Shown here piece by piece: positions 16,840 through 24,492 of a stretch of DNA of 64,000 nt. Where the stretch lies: the NCBI GenBank assembly GCA_963772375.1, contig CAVYXG010000005.1, forward strand, positions 62,001-126,000, in the 5' to 3' direction. Position numbers and translations under genes: made by a program. How positions within the stretch are numbered: position 1 is the stretch's first letter; each line of letters starts with the position of its first letter. This DNA is from DATBHM01 sp963772375. Lineage in GTDB: Bacteria; Actinomycetota; UBA4738; JACQTL01. The notes under the pieces were generated by a model that worked only from the letters and a program-made list of their open reading frames with translations, had not been told where the DNA came from and ran no database searches.

Positions 16840-19437
16840 ATGACCTGGTCGCACAGGGAGGCGGGCCAGGAGCTCGCTCCACTGCGGACCGACCGGTCCG
16901 GCATGAGCGGAAGGGCCCGACAGGGGCTGGTCGCCTTCCTGCTGTACCTGGGGGCGTCGTTCGTCCTGTACGGCCTCCCGGTGCTGGGCCGGTTCGGAAG
17001 CGTCTTCGTCGGACTGGGCACGGCCGACGCGCGGTTCTACGTGTGGTGCCTCGCCTGGTGGCCGCACGCGATCAGCTCGGGACTCAATCCATTCCTTCCC
17101 ACGGTGGTATGGGCGCCCGTGGGCACCAACCTCGCGTGGGCGACCGGGCTGCCGGGGCCGGCGCTGGTGATGTGGCCGGTCACCTCGCTGTTCGGCCCCG
17201 TGGTCTCCTCGAACGTGCTGTCGATCGTCTCGCCCGCCCTGACCGGTTGGGCGGCCTATCTGCTCTGCCGCCGAGCGGTGACGTCGTTCCCTGCGGCGCT
17301 GGTCGGCGGGTACCTGTTCGGCTTCTCGACCTACGAGATCGCGCAGCACCTGGCGCACACCAACCTCTTCCTCGTCTTCCCGGTTCCCCTGGCCGCCTAC
17401 CTCGTCGTCCGCCACATCGACGGATCGATCTCCTCCAACCGTTTCGTGGTGCTGCTCACGCTGGTGCTGATCGCCGAGTTCTCCATCTCGACGGAGATCG
17501 CTCTCACGATGGCCCTGTTCGGCGGTGTGGCGCTGGTGGGGCTCTGGTGGCTCGAGCCGGCCCTCAGGTCCCGCCTCCGAAGCACCCTCCCGCTCGTCGC
17601 CGCGTCGTATCTCGTCGCGGGGGTCCTCCTCGCTCCGTACCTGTACTACGCGGTGACGGGGCCGAACCCCATTCGACGCCCCGGGATCGGAGCCGCATCG
17701 ATCGACGCCGTGAGCTTCTTCATCCCGCCCCGGAGCGTGCTGATCGATCCGAGCATCCTCGGCGCTCGAGCCATCCGAACGAACGTCTTCGAGAACGGGG
17801 CCTACCTCACCCCGGTGATCATCGTCGTCCTCGTCCATGCTGCCGTGACCCTTGGGCGTCGAGATCGGGCCGTCCGGTGGCTGCTGCTGTTCGCCGGCGT
17901 CGCGGCCCTCGCGTCCCTGGGAGGGGTGGTGCACGTCGGGGGACGTTCGACGATTCCGGGACCGTGGATCGTGTTCGGCTGGATGCCGCTCATTCGGATG
18001 GCGGCGCCGGAACGGTTCACGCTCTACGTCTGGCTGTCGGTGGCGGTCGTGTTCGCGATATGGCTCGCCGCGTCCCCCCGATCCTGGCTGCGATGGGGGG
18101 CTGCCGGCGTGGCGGCCGTTCTGCTCCTGCCGAACGCGTGGTCGCAGGATCTGCACGGAGCGGCCACGGCTCCGCGCTTCTTCACGAGCGGGCTCCATGC
18201 CCGGTGGGTCCCGCCGGGCCAGACGGTCCTGGTGATCGGGTCGGGGGACGGCGACGTGATGCTGTGGCAGGCGGAGGCGGGATTCTCGTTTCCCATGGCC
18301 GAGGGGCGAACCGGTGGGCAGCCACCGGGGTTTCGCGACCCCGGCGTCTATCGGGCGATCAGCTACGGCAAGCCGCAATCGGTCCGCCCGGCTCTCTTCC
18401 GGGCGTTCCTCCGGGCCCACGGGGTGCGAGTCGTGATCGTGGACGACCACGTCGCCGACGCCTGGCGCCCCGTCCTGGCCGGGGCCGCGTTGACCTGTCC
18501 GACCTCGGTCGGCGGGGTTCAGGTCTACCGGATCACGTCCTCCACCACATGCCGGAACGGCAGCTCAGCTCGCGGGGTCCGGCGGACGCGGCGCCTCCGG
18601 ACGGTCCCCGGCGGCGAATCGCTGCAGCGCCTCGGCGAGCTCCGGATCGAACACCGTGGGGATCCCGCGGGTCCGCTCCAGGATCACACCGTCGCCGAGC
18701 GGCCGGTCGAACGACTCGAGCGCGCTCGCACGGTCGGCGCGCAGACTGGCCTGGGGGTACCGGGCGGTGTGTTCGGCCAGCGTCACCGCGCGGCCCAGCG
18801 CGGCGCCGGCGGGGACGAGCTCCTGCACGAGGCCCATCTCATATGCGCGGCGGGCGCCGATCCGGACGCCCGTGACCAGCAGGTACAGGGCGTTGCCGAT
18901 GCCCACGATGCGCGGCAGGCGCTGCGTGCCGCCGTCGACGTACGGCACGCCCCACCGACGCGACAGGGCGCCGAACTCCGCCGTGTCGCCGGCGATGCGC
19001 ACGTCGCACCACGCAGCCAGCTCCAGGCCGCCGGCGAAGCAGAACCCCTCCACCGCCGCGATCGTCGGCTTCGCGGGATCCAGCGAGGAGAACCCCATCG
19101 GTCCGGTTCGTTCCGCGTCCGCTCGGGCGATCAGCGAACCGGGGTCGGTCAGGTCGGCCCCGCTGCAGAACGCCTTCCCGCCCGCGCCGGTCACCACGAG
19201 CACGCGCTGCGCATCGTCCACGGCGAACCACTCGATGCCCTCTGTGATCAGCTCGGCCGTCTCGCCGTCGACCGCGTTGTGGACTTCGGGGCGGTTGATC
19301 GTCAGCACCGTGACCGCGTCCCGCCGTTCGATTTCGACCTTGGCCATCTCACGCAACCCCTTCGTCAGGATCCCCCACGCGTCGGGCGCGCGGAGGCGGT
19401 TCCGTATGATGGCCCGGACCGGCCGGATCGTGCCTGA
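16840..19437 (+). CDS. Polytopic membrane protein with implausible 3' extension
   Basis: The first about 570 residues (to about 18545) are a normal multipass membrane protein: about 11 helices, an outer loop with TADARFYVWCLAWWPHAI and LNPFLPTVVWAPVGTNLAW, and a C-terminal soluble part ending near VGGVQVYRITSS. This matches hypothetical GT-C-like proteins often found beside YfhO. No stop follows: the frame stays open to 19437, running antisense through the whole enoyl-CoA hydratase gene, and this 290-residue tail is Arg/Gly/Pro-rich and shadow-like. Either the stop has been lost by an indel near 18545-18565 or the protein really has a long tail. The start used is the ATG at 16840; ATG 16903 is an alternative. 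Confidence 0.6.
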   Translation: MTWSHREAGQELAPLRTDRSGMSGRARQGLVAFLLYLGASFVLYGLPVLGRFGSVFVGLGTADARFYVWCLAWWPHAISSGLNPFLPTVVWAPVGTNLAWATGLPGPALVMWPVTSLFGPVVSSNVLSIVSPALTGWAAYLLCRRAVTSFPAALVGGYLFGFSTYEIAQHLAHTNLFLVFPVPLAAYLVVRHIDGSISSNRFVVLLTLVLIAEFSISTEIALTMALFGGVALVGLWWLEPALRSRLRSTLPLVAASYLVAGVLLAPYLYYAVTGPNPIRRPGIGAASIDAVSFFIPPRSVLIDPSILGARAIRTNVFENGAYLTPVIIVVLVHAAVTLGRRDRAVRWLLLFAGVAALASLGGVVHVGGRSTIPGPWIVFGWMPLIRMAAPERFTLYVWLSVAVVFAIWLAASPRSWLRWGAAGVAAVLLLPNAWSQDLHGAATAPRFFTSGLHARWVPPGQTVLVIGSGDGDVMLWQAEAGFSFPMAEGRTGGQPPGFRDPGVYRAISYGKPQSVRPALFRAFLRAHGVRVVIVDDHVADAWRPVLAGAALTCPTSVGGVQVYRITSSTTCRNGSSARGVRRTRRLRTVPGGESLQRLGELRIEHRGDPAGPLQDHTVAERPVERLERARTVGAQTGLGVPGGVFGQRHRAAQRGAGGDELLHEAHLICAAGADPDARDQQVQGVADAHDARQALRAAVDVRHAPPTRQGAELRRVAGDAHVAPRSQLQAAGEAEPLHRRDRRLRGIQRGEPHRSGSFRVRSGDQRTGVGQVGPAAERLPARAGHHEHALRIVHGEPLDALCDQLGRLAVDRVVDFGAVDRQHRDRVPPFDFDLGHLTQPLRQDPPRVGRAEAVPYDGPDRPDRA
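18565..19347 (-). CDS. Enoyl-CoA hydratase/isomerase family protein
   Basis: 260 residues of the crotonase fold. The opening VEIERRDAVTVLTINRPEVHNA, oxyanion-hole segments GKAFCSGADL and VEGFCFAGGLELAAWCDVRIA, and FGALSRRWGVPYVDGGTQRLPRIVG are diagnostic. In the second catalytic region the residues VPYVDGG replace the E-G-rich patterns of true FadB-like hydratases, so the reaction (hydratase, isomerase or other crotonase) is uncertain. The ATG at 19347 is chosen because MAKVEIERRDAV matches family N-termini. It is fully overlapped by the open plus-strand tail of the previous gene and is divergent from the dCTP deaminase gene. Confidence 0.92.
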   Translation of the reverse strand: MAKVEIERRDAVTVLTINRPEVHNAVDGETAELITEGIEWFAVDDAQRVLVVTGAGGKAFCSGADLTDPGSLIARADAERTGPMGFSSLDPAKPTIAAVEGFCFAGGLELAAWCDVRIAGDTAEFGALSRRWGVPYVDGGTQRLPRIVGIGNALYLLVTGVRIGARRAYEMGLVQELVPAGAALGRAVTLAEHTARYPQASLRADRASALESFDRPLGDGVILERTRGIPTVFDPELAEALQRFAAGDRPEAPRPPDPAS

Positions 19438-19450
19438 GGGGACTCGTCGC

Positions 19451-20626
19451 GTGGCGCACAGTAGGGTGGTGGAACAGAGCGGGCGCTCCCTGCTCGGCCT
19501 CCCCGCCGACGGCGAGGGGGTGCTGCCCAGCCAGGCGCTGCGCCGGGCCATCGACCTCGGGTTGGTCGACGCCGGCGAGTTCAAGGTCCCCGCGGCGAGC
19601 ATCCAGCCGGCCAGCGTCGACCTCCACCTCGGCGACGTCGCCTACCGGATCCGGTGCAGCTTCTTGCCCGACCGCCGCCCCGTCGAGGAGCACCTCCGGG
19701 ACTTCGTGGTCGACGAGCTCGACATCAGCCGGACCGGCGCGGTGCTCGAAACGAATCGCCCCTACCTCATCCCGCTCCGCGAACGCCTCGCGCTGCCGCC
19801 GGACATCCGGGGCAAGGCCAACCCCAAGAGCTCGACCGGGCGCCTCGACGTGTTCACCCGCGTCATCACCGACCACGGGTTCCGCTTCGACGAGATCGAA
19901 GCCGGGTACGCGGGGCCGCTGTACCTCGAGGTGGTACCGCTGTCGTTCACCGTCCGGGTCAAGGAGGGGCTGGCGCTGAACCAGCTCCGGCTGTCGGTCG
20001 GGAGCTCACGGCTGACCGACGCCGACATCCGCCGGCTCCATGCCTCCGAACCGCTGCTGCTCCGCGACGGCGCTCCGTTGTCGGACCACGAGCTGGCCAC
20101 GGCCGACGGGTTGTTCCTCTCGCTGGACCTGCACGGGAACGATGCCGGGAGGGTGGGGCACCGGGCGCGGGAGTTCGCGCCGCCGATCGAGATGTCGCTC
20201 GTCGACCGCTACGACGCGGACGACTACTGGGACCCCGTGGTGCGCGAGGAGGGCGACCGGATCGTGCTGGCGCCGGGACGCTTCTACCTGCTGCTGTCGG
20301 ACGAGGCCGTGCGGATCCCGCCCGGGTTGGCCGCCGAGATGGCCGCGTACGACCCGACGTCAGGTGAGCTCCGCACGCACTACGCGGGGTTCTTCGACCC
20401 GGGGTTCGGCTACGCGGCCGGACTGCAGGGTTCGCGGGCCGCGCTGGAGGTCCGGGCGCACGACGTGCCGTTCATGATCGAACACCGCCAGCGCGTCGGG
20501 AAGCTGACGTTCGAGCGCATGGTCGAGGAACCCGATGTGCTGTACGGCGAGGGGATCGGCTCCTCCTACCAGGGCCAGGCCGACACGCTCGGCAAGCACT
20601 TCCGCCGCTCGACGGCGTCGCTATAG
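19451..20626 (+). CDS. dcd: 2'-deoxycytidine 5'-triphosphate deaminase, long two-domain form
   Basis: 391 residues from GTG 19451, preceded by CTGAGGGG nine bases away (in-frame ATG 19409 and GTG 19430 are alternatives). It has two tandem dUTPase/Dcd-like beta domains: the first with ASIQPASVDLHLGDVAYRIR and the conserved GKANPKSSTGRLDVFTRVITD, the second with VLAPGRFYLLLSDEAVRIP, EMAAYDPTSGELRTHYAGFF and DPGFGY. This long form is best known from Alphaproteobacteria. It deaminates dCTP to dUTP for dTTP synthesis. Its stop TAG lies inside CTATAG, which also encodes the stop of the convergent DNA ligase. Confidence 0.9.
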   Translation: MAHSRVVEQSGRSLLGLPADGEGVLPSQALRRAIDLGLVDAGEFKVPAASIQPASVDLHLGDVAYRIRCSFLPDRRPVEEHLRDFVVDELDISRTGAVLETNRPYLIPLRERLALPPDIRGKANPKSSTGRLDVFTRVITDHGFRFDEIEAGYAGPLYLEVVPLSFTVRVKEGLALNQLRLSVGSSRLTDADIRRLHASEPLLLRDGAPLSDHELATADGLFLSLDLHGNDAGRVGHRAREFAPPIEMSLVDRYDADDYWDPVVREEGDRIVLAPGRFYLLLSDEAVRIPPGLAAEMAAYDPTSGELRTHYAGFFDPGFGYAAGLQGSRAALEVRAHDVPFMIEHRQRVGKLTFERMVEEPDVLYGEGIGSSYQGQADTLGKHFRRSTASL

Positions 20627-21643
20627 CAGCTGGTCGAACGTGCACTCCTGGGGGGACTTGTCGTCGCGCCACCGCAGGAACGTCGCCGCGTGGCGGAACC
20701 GGTCGCCCTGCATCTTGTCGTAGCGGACCTCGCACACCAGCTCGGGGCGGAGCGGCGTCCAGATCTCCTGCTCGGCCCGCGCCCACCGCGACGGCCCGCC
20801 CGGCGTGCGGCCCTCGCCGAACGACCTCGCCGCCTCCAGGTCCTCGTACTCCTTCAGCACGCCGCGCAGGCGCTTGCGCTCGGCCGTGCTGAACGACGAC
20901 GTGTGTCCCACGAACTGCAGCACCCCGTCCCGGTACAGCCCGAGCAGCAACGAACCGATCCCCTCGTCCGCGCGGGACGGCCGATAGGCTCCGACCACGC
21001 AGTCGGCCGTCTTGACCTTCTTCACCTTCACCATCACGCGCTGGCCCGGGCGGTACCGGATGTCGACCTTCTTGGCCACGACGCCGTCGAGGCCGAGCGG
21101 TTCGAACGTCTCGAACCACGCGTCCGCCTCCTCGAAATCGTCGGTCTGCGGAGTCAGCAGGATCTGCGTCGACCCCGGTCCCGGGACCCCGCTGCCGTCC
21201 CGGCCGGACAGCAGCTCCGCGAGCTCGAGCCGCCGGGCCGCGAGCGGATCGTCCATCAGCGAGCGGTCCCCCACCGCCAGCAGGTCGAACGCCACGAAGG
21301 ACGCCGGCGTCTCCGCCGCCAGCATCTTCACCCGCGACTCGGCCGGGTGGATGCGCATCTGCAGCAGGTCGAAGTCCAGCCCCTGCGGCCCCGCAACGAC
21401 GACCTCCCCGTCGACGATGCACTCCGCCGGGAACGTGTCGACGAGCGCCGGCACCAGCTCCGGGAAGTACCGGTTGAGCGGCTTCTTGTCGCGGCTCTGC
21501 ACGTACGCGTCCCCACCCGAGACGAACACGATCGCCCGGAACCCGTCCCACTTCGGCTCGTACACCCAGCCGTCGCCGCGGGGAAGCTCGCGCTCCAGCT
21601 TCGCCAGCATTGGGACGACCGGGGGCGACAGCGGGAGGGCCAC
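20621..21643 (-). CDS. ATP-dependent DNA ligase
   Basis: 340 residues. Nucleotidyltransferase motif I is EPKWDGFRAIVF with the adenylated Lys; motif III appears as IVDGEVVVAG, motif IIIa as SFVAFDLLAVGD, motif IV as GLDGVVAKKVD and motif V as VMVKVKKVKTADCVVGAY. An OB-fold domain follows (LLLGLYRDGVLQFVGHTSSF, ending with CEVRYDKMQGDRFRHAATFLRWRDDK). The size and layout match LigC-like actinobacterial ligases that act in repair. The GTG at 21643 is chosen because VALPLSPPVVPMLA is the usual N-terminus; it shares one base with the upstream TAG. The ATG at 21610 is possible. Being the last gene of a redox operon is odd. Confidence 0.93.
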   Translation of the reverse strand: MALPLSPPVVPMLAKLERELPRGDGWVYEPKWDGFRAIVFVSGGDAYVQSRDKKPLNRYFPELVPALVDTFPAECIVDGEVVVAGPQGLDFDLLQMRIHPAESRVKMLAAETPASFVAFDLLAVGDRSLMDDPLAARRLELAELLSGRDGSGVPGPGSTQILLTPQTDDFEEADAWFETFEPLGLDGVVAKKVDIRYRPGQRVMVKVKKVKTADCVVGAYRPSRADEGIGSLLLGLYRDGVLQFVGHTSSFSTAERKRLRGVLKEYEDLEAARSFGEGRTPGGPSRWARAEQEIWTPLRPELVCEVRYDKMQGDRFRHAATFLRWRDDKSPQECTFDQLL

Positions 21644-24492
21644 TACGGCACGGTGACGGTCGTGGTCGCCGTCGTCATGTTCACGATGCGGAGGCCGCTG
21701 ATGAGGCCGTCGGGGGTGATCCCCGGCGGGTAGAACCCGCTCAGGGAGCGGATGAAGTACGGCGGCAGGTGGCGGAAGTCGAGGGTCGCCGTGATCTTCA
21801 CCCTCGTCCCCTCCGGGAGCGGCTTGCCGCCTGCGTCCTGCAACAGGAAGTCGTACCGGATCGCCGGGAACTGGGCCGGCAGCTCGACGAAGCTCTTGGA
21901 GTTCTTGGGGTCCTTGATCCCCGGGAAGCCGGGCGGGCCCATCGGCTGCATGTTCAGGTTGTCGAACACGCGGTGACGGGTCCGGACGATGTCCGCAAGC
22001 TTGCTCTGGTAGGCGACCTCCTGGCGGGTCTGGCCGGGCTTCGGGGCGGGGCCGTCGGTCAGGATCTTCTGCCAGGAGGCGAGCCACGGGTCGCATCTGC
22101 CCGGCGGCTGCGCCGCGCCCGGCGCCAGGTGGATCTGCGCGTCCGCCGACTGGAAGTCCCCGAAGTCCTTCTGGTCGGCGGCGATCACCGACGCGTCGCA
22201 GTAGTCCAGGTCCTGTGTCGGCTTGACCTCCCCCGACGAGCAGGGCGAGGCGAGCGTTCCCGTGCCGCCGAGCGGCGTGACGTCCGCCAGACAGACCTGC
22301 CGGACCGGCTTGCCGTTCGCGTCCACCACGTCCGCCCTGATCGCGACCCACATCTGCCGCACGAACGCGAAGCCCGTCGGCAGCTGGTGGCCGTCCCCGA
22401 TGTTCGTGACACGGACGTCGGCCGCGATGAACGCCGCGTTGCCGTTCGTGGCGTCCTCCCCGGAGACCTTGGCGGACACGTTCATGGAGGCGGCCGTCTG
22501 CAGCAGGTTGTCGATGTCGGTGAGCTGCGTGTCGAAGTCCTCGTCGGAGATGCCGGGGTGTCCCGGGACGAGGTCATAGTCCACACCGAAGAACGTGTGG
22601 TCCTGGACCGTCCGGTCGGGGGCGGACGAGCCGAACGGGCCGCCCGACACGATCGGTCCCTGGCTCTGCGTCGTGTGGCACGAGACGCAACCTCTCGCGG
22701 CAGACAGGTCGCCGTGGAACGTCGACAGGTACTCGTGCTTCCACTCGAGGTAGGTGGTCTGGAGCACCAGGTCCGGCTGCGGGTTGGCGAACCGGTTGAT
22801 GTGGCCGTCGTGGTTGATGTCGACGTCGACGACGTGACACGCGCCGCACAGCTCCGACGACGCGACGTCGTCGCTCATGAACCCGCCCGTGTCCACCTGG
22901 TGATCGGGGACCGGGATCAGGTCGGGATTCGACTGCGGCGGCCCCTGGAACCGTCCGAGCGACGAGTTCCCGGAGTGGTCGACCGGGAACGGGTCCGCCC
23001 CTGTTCCGACGCCGGGCGCGGTCGTTCCCAGCGCGTGGCACACCACGCAGCTCACGCCCTCCGCGAGGATCAGGTCGTGCTTGCCGGTGGCCTCGGGATC
23101 GCTCGAGTTCACCGTCCCCGGGAACGGCAGCGTGTCCGACCCGGTGATGGACGCGCCGATCGGCCCGTGGCAGTTCACACAGAGCTGGCCCAGCGCGTGG
23201 CCCTCGGCCAGGTTCTTCTGCACGGCGAGCGCGGTCTGCGCGACCATGAACGGGCTGGTCACCCCGTGGGCCATGACCGAGCTCTTCCATTCCCTCGCGA
23301 TGTCCGCGTGGCAGGTGGCGCACGACTGCGACGACGGGAACTGGGCCGCACGGCCCCCGGCGACCGCTTTCCCCGCGCCGAACACGTCGAGGATGTGCAC
23401 CACGACCAGGCCGACGAAGATCGCCGCCAGCGGGATGTGCAACAGCTTCCACCGCTGGAGCCACGCGGCGTAGTGCCGTTGGCGCTCCTCCCGCTTGCGA
23501 AGCCCCTGGCGGTTGTATGCCAGCGTGTTGACCTCGACCCAGGCGGCCCGTTCGTCGTCCGGCAGCTCCGCGGCTCGCTGCGCGAGCACCTCGGGCGACT
23601 CGCCGTGGAGCCGGGCCTGGACCAGCGACCGGAACATGGCCGACTTGCCGGCGGCCACCTTCACGATCTGCGTCTCGGTGTCCTCGAGCCGCTGATCGGT
23701 GTCGGCGATCGCCAGATTCCGGGGGCCGCGCGCGACGCTGGGGGGGACGCGCCGGTACACGATCCGCCACACGATCCCGGACAGCACCAGCAGGAAGAAC
23801 ACGATCAGCGCGAGCTTGCCGGTGGAGAGGTTCCACGTGATCGGCCGCACGAGCACGTGGGCGATCACCAGGCCGAACGCCAGCAGGCCCAGCCAGATGT
23901 GGGCCTTGAACCACGACATCATCGTGGCCCTCGAGCCCTCCTGGATCCGCCGCGACCGCTTGCGGAACGTGTACAGGAACGTGGTGGCGGCGAGGATCAC
24001 TGCGAGCACGCCGAGCAGGGTGATCAGCCAGAAGGCCCCCCGGCTGTCGGCGCCGCCGCCGTTCTGGATGATCTTGATCATCCCGTAGCCGAACAGGACC
24101 GCGCCGACGAACCCGAGCACGGCCATGACCGCCCACGGCAGCTGGCGCTCCCACATCCGGCGGAGGCGCCTGGGCGTGGGGGGGCGGCCACGGGCCCCCG
24201 CCGCGTCGGGCGTGACCCGGACGTCCCGCCGGGCGGCCCGCCAGTCGCCGGGGCGGGCGACCGCGGTGGCCGGGGCGCCCGTTCGTCCCTTGCCCCGGCC
24301 GGGGCCGGGTTCGGGCGGCATCTGGCCGGGGCCGGTGGGCGGTGTGGGCGGGGGCGGCGGACCGGGGGGAGGACCGGCCGGCGGCGGTGGGGCGCCCGGC
24401 GGTGGTGGCGCGGCCGGAGGAGGACCCGGGGGCGGAGGTGGCGCTCCTGGCGGGGGTGGGGTTCCGGGTGGCGGTGGCGGCGCCTGGCTCAC
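21643..24492 (-). CDS. Membrane-bound b-type / pentaheme c-type cytochrome
   Basis: 949 residues from GTG 24492. Residues 1-65 are almost pure Pro/Gly/Ala. Five membrane helices follow (about 119-141, 152-172, 197-216, 224-246, 349-370); two carry His pairs 14 apart (HIWLGLLAFGLVIAHV and HIPLAAIFVGLVVVH), the arrangement of transmembrane heme b ligands. The outer C-terminal part has five CxxCH heme c sites: CATCH (about 388), CVNCH, CVVCH, CGACH and CVSCH. Between and after them no enzyme motif was recognised. It probably passes electrons across the membrane between the cytoplasmic Fe-S partner and an outside acceptor or donor. Its GTG overlaps the TGA of the Fe-S gene (GTGA). Confidence 0.88.
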   Translation of the reverse strand: MSQAPPPPPGTPPPPGAPPPPPGPPPAAPPPPGAPPPPAGPPPGPPPPPTPPTGPGQMPPEPGPGRGKGRTGAPATAVARPGDWRAARRDVRVTPDAAGARGRPPTPRRLRRMWERQLPWAVMAVLGFVGAVLFGYGMIKIIQNGGGADSRGAFWLITLLGVLAVILAATTFLYTFRKRSRRIQEGSRATMMSWFKAHIWLGLLAFGLVIAHVLVRPITWNLSTGKLALIVFFLLVLSGIVWRIVYRRVPPSVARGPRNLAIADTDQRLEDTETQIVKVAAGKSAMFRSLVQARLHGESPEVLAQRAAELPDDERAAWVEVNTLAYNRQGLRKREERQRHYAAWLQRWKLLHIPLAAIFVGLVVVHILDVFGAGKAVAGGRAAQFPSSQSCATCHADIAREWKSSVMAHGVTSPFMVAQTALAVQKNLAEGHALGQLCVNCHGPIGASITGSDTLPFPGTVNSSDPEATGKHDLILAEGVSCVVCHALGTTAPGVGTGADPFPVDHSGNSSLGRFQGPPQSNPDLIPVPDHQVDTGGFMSDDVASSELCGACHVVDVDINHDGHINRFANPQPDLVLQTTYLEWKHEYLSTFHGDLSAARGCVSCHTTQSQGPIVSGGPFGSSAPDRTVQDHTFFGVDYDLVPGHPGISDEDFDTQLTDIDNLLQTAASMNVSAKVSGEDATNGNAAFIAADVRVTNIGDGHQLPTGFAFVRQMWVAIRADVVDANGKPVRQVCLADVTPLGGTGTLASPCSSGEVKPTQDLDYCDASVIAADQKDFGDFQSADAQIHLAPGAAQPPGRCDPWLASWQKILTDGPAPKPGQTRQEVAYQSKLADIVRTRHRVFDNLNMQPMGPPGFPGIKDPKNSKSFVELPAQFPAIRYDFLLQDAGGKPLPEGTRVKITATLDFRHLPPYFIRSLSGFYPPGITPDGLISGLRIVNMTTATTTVTVP

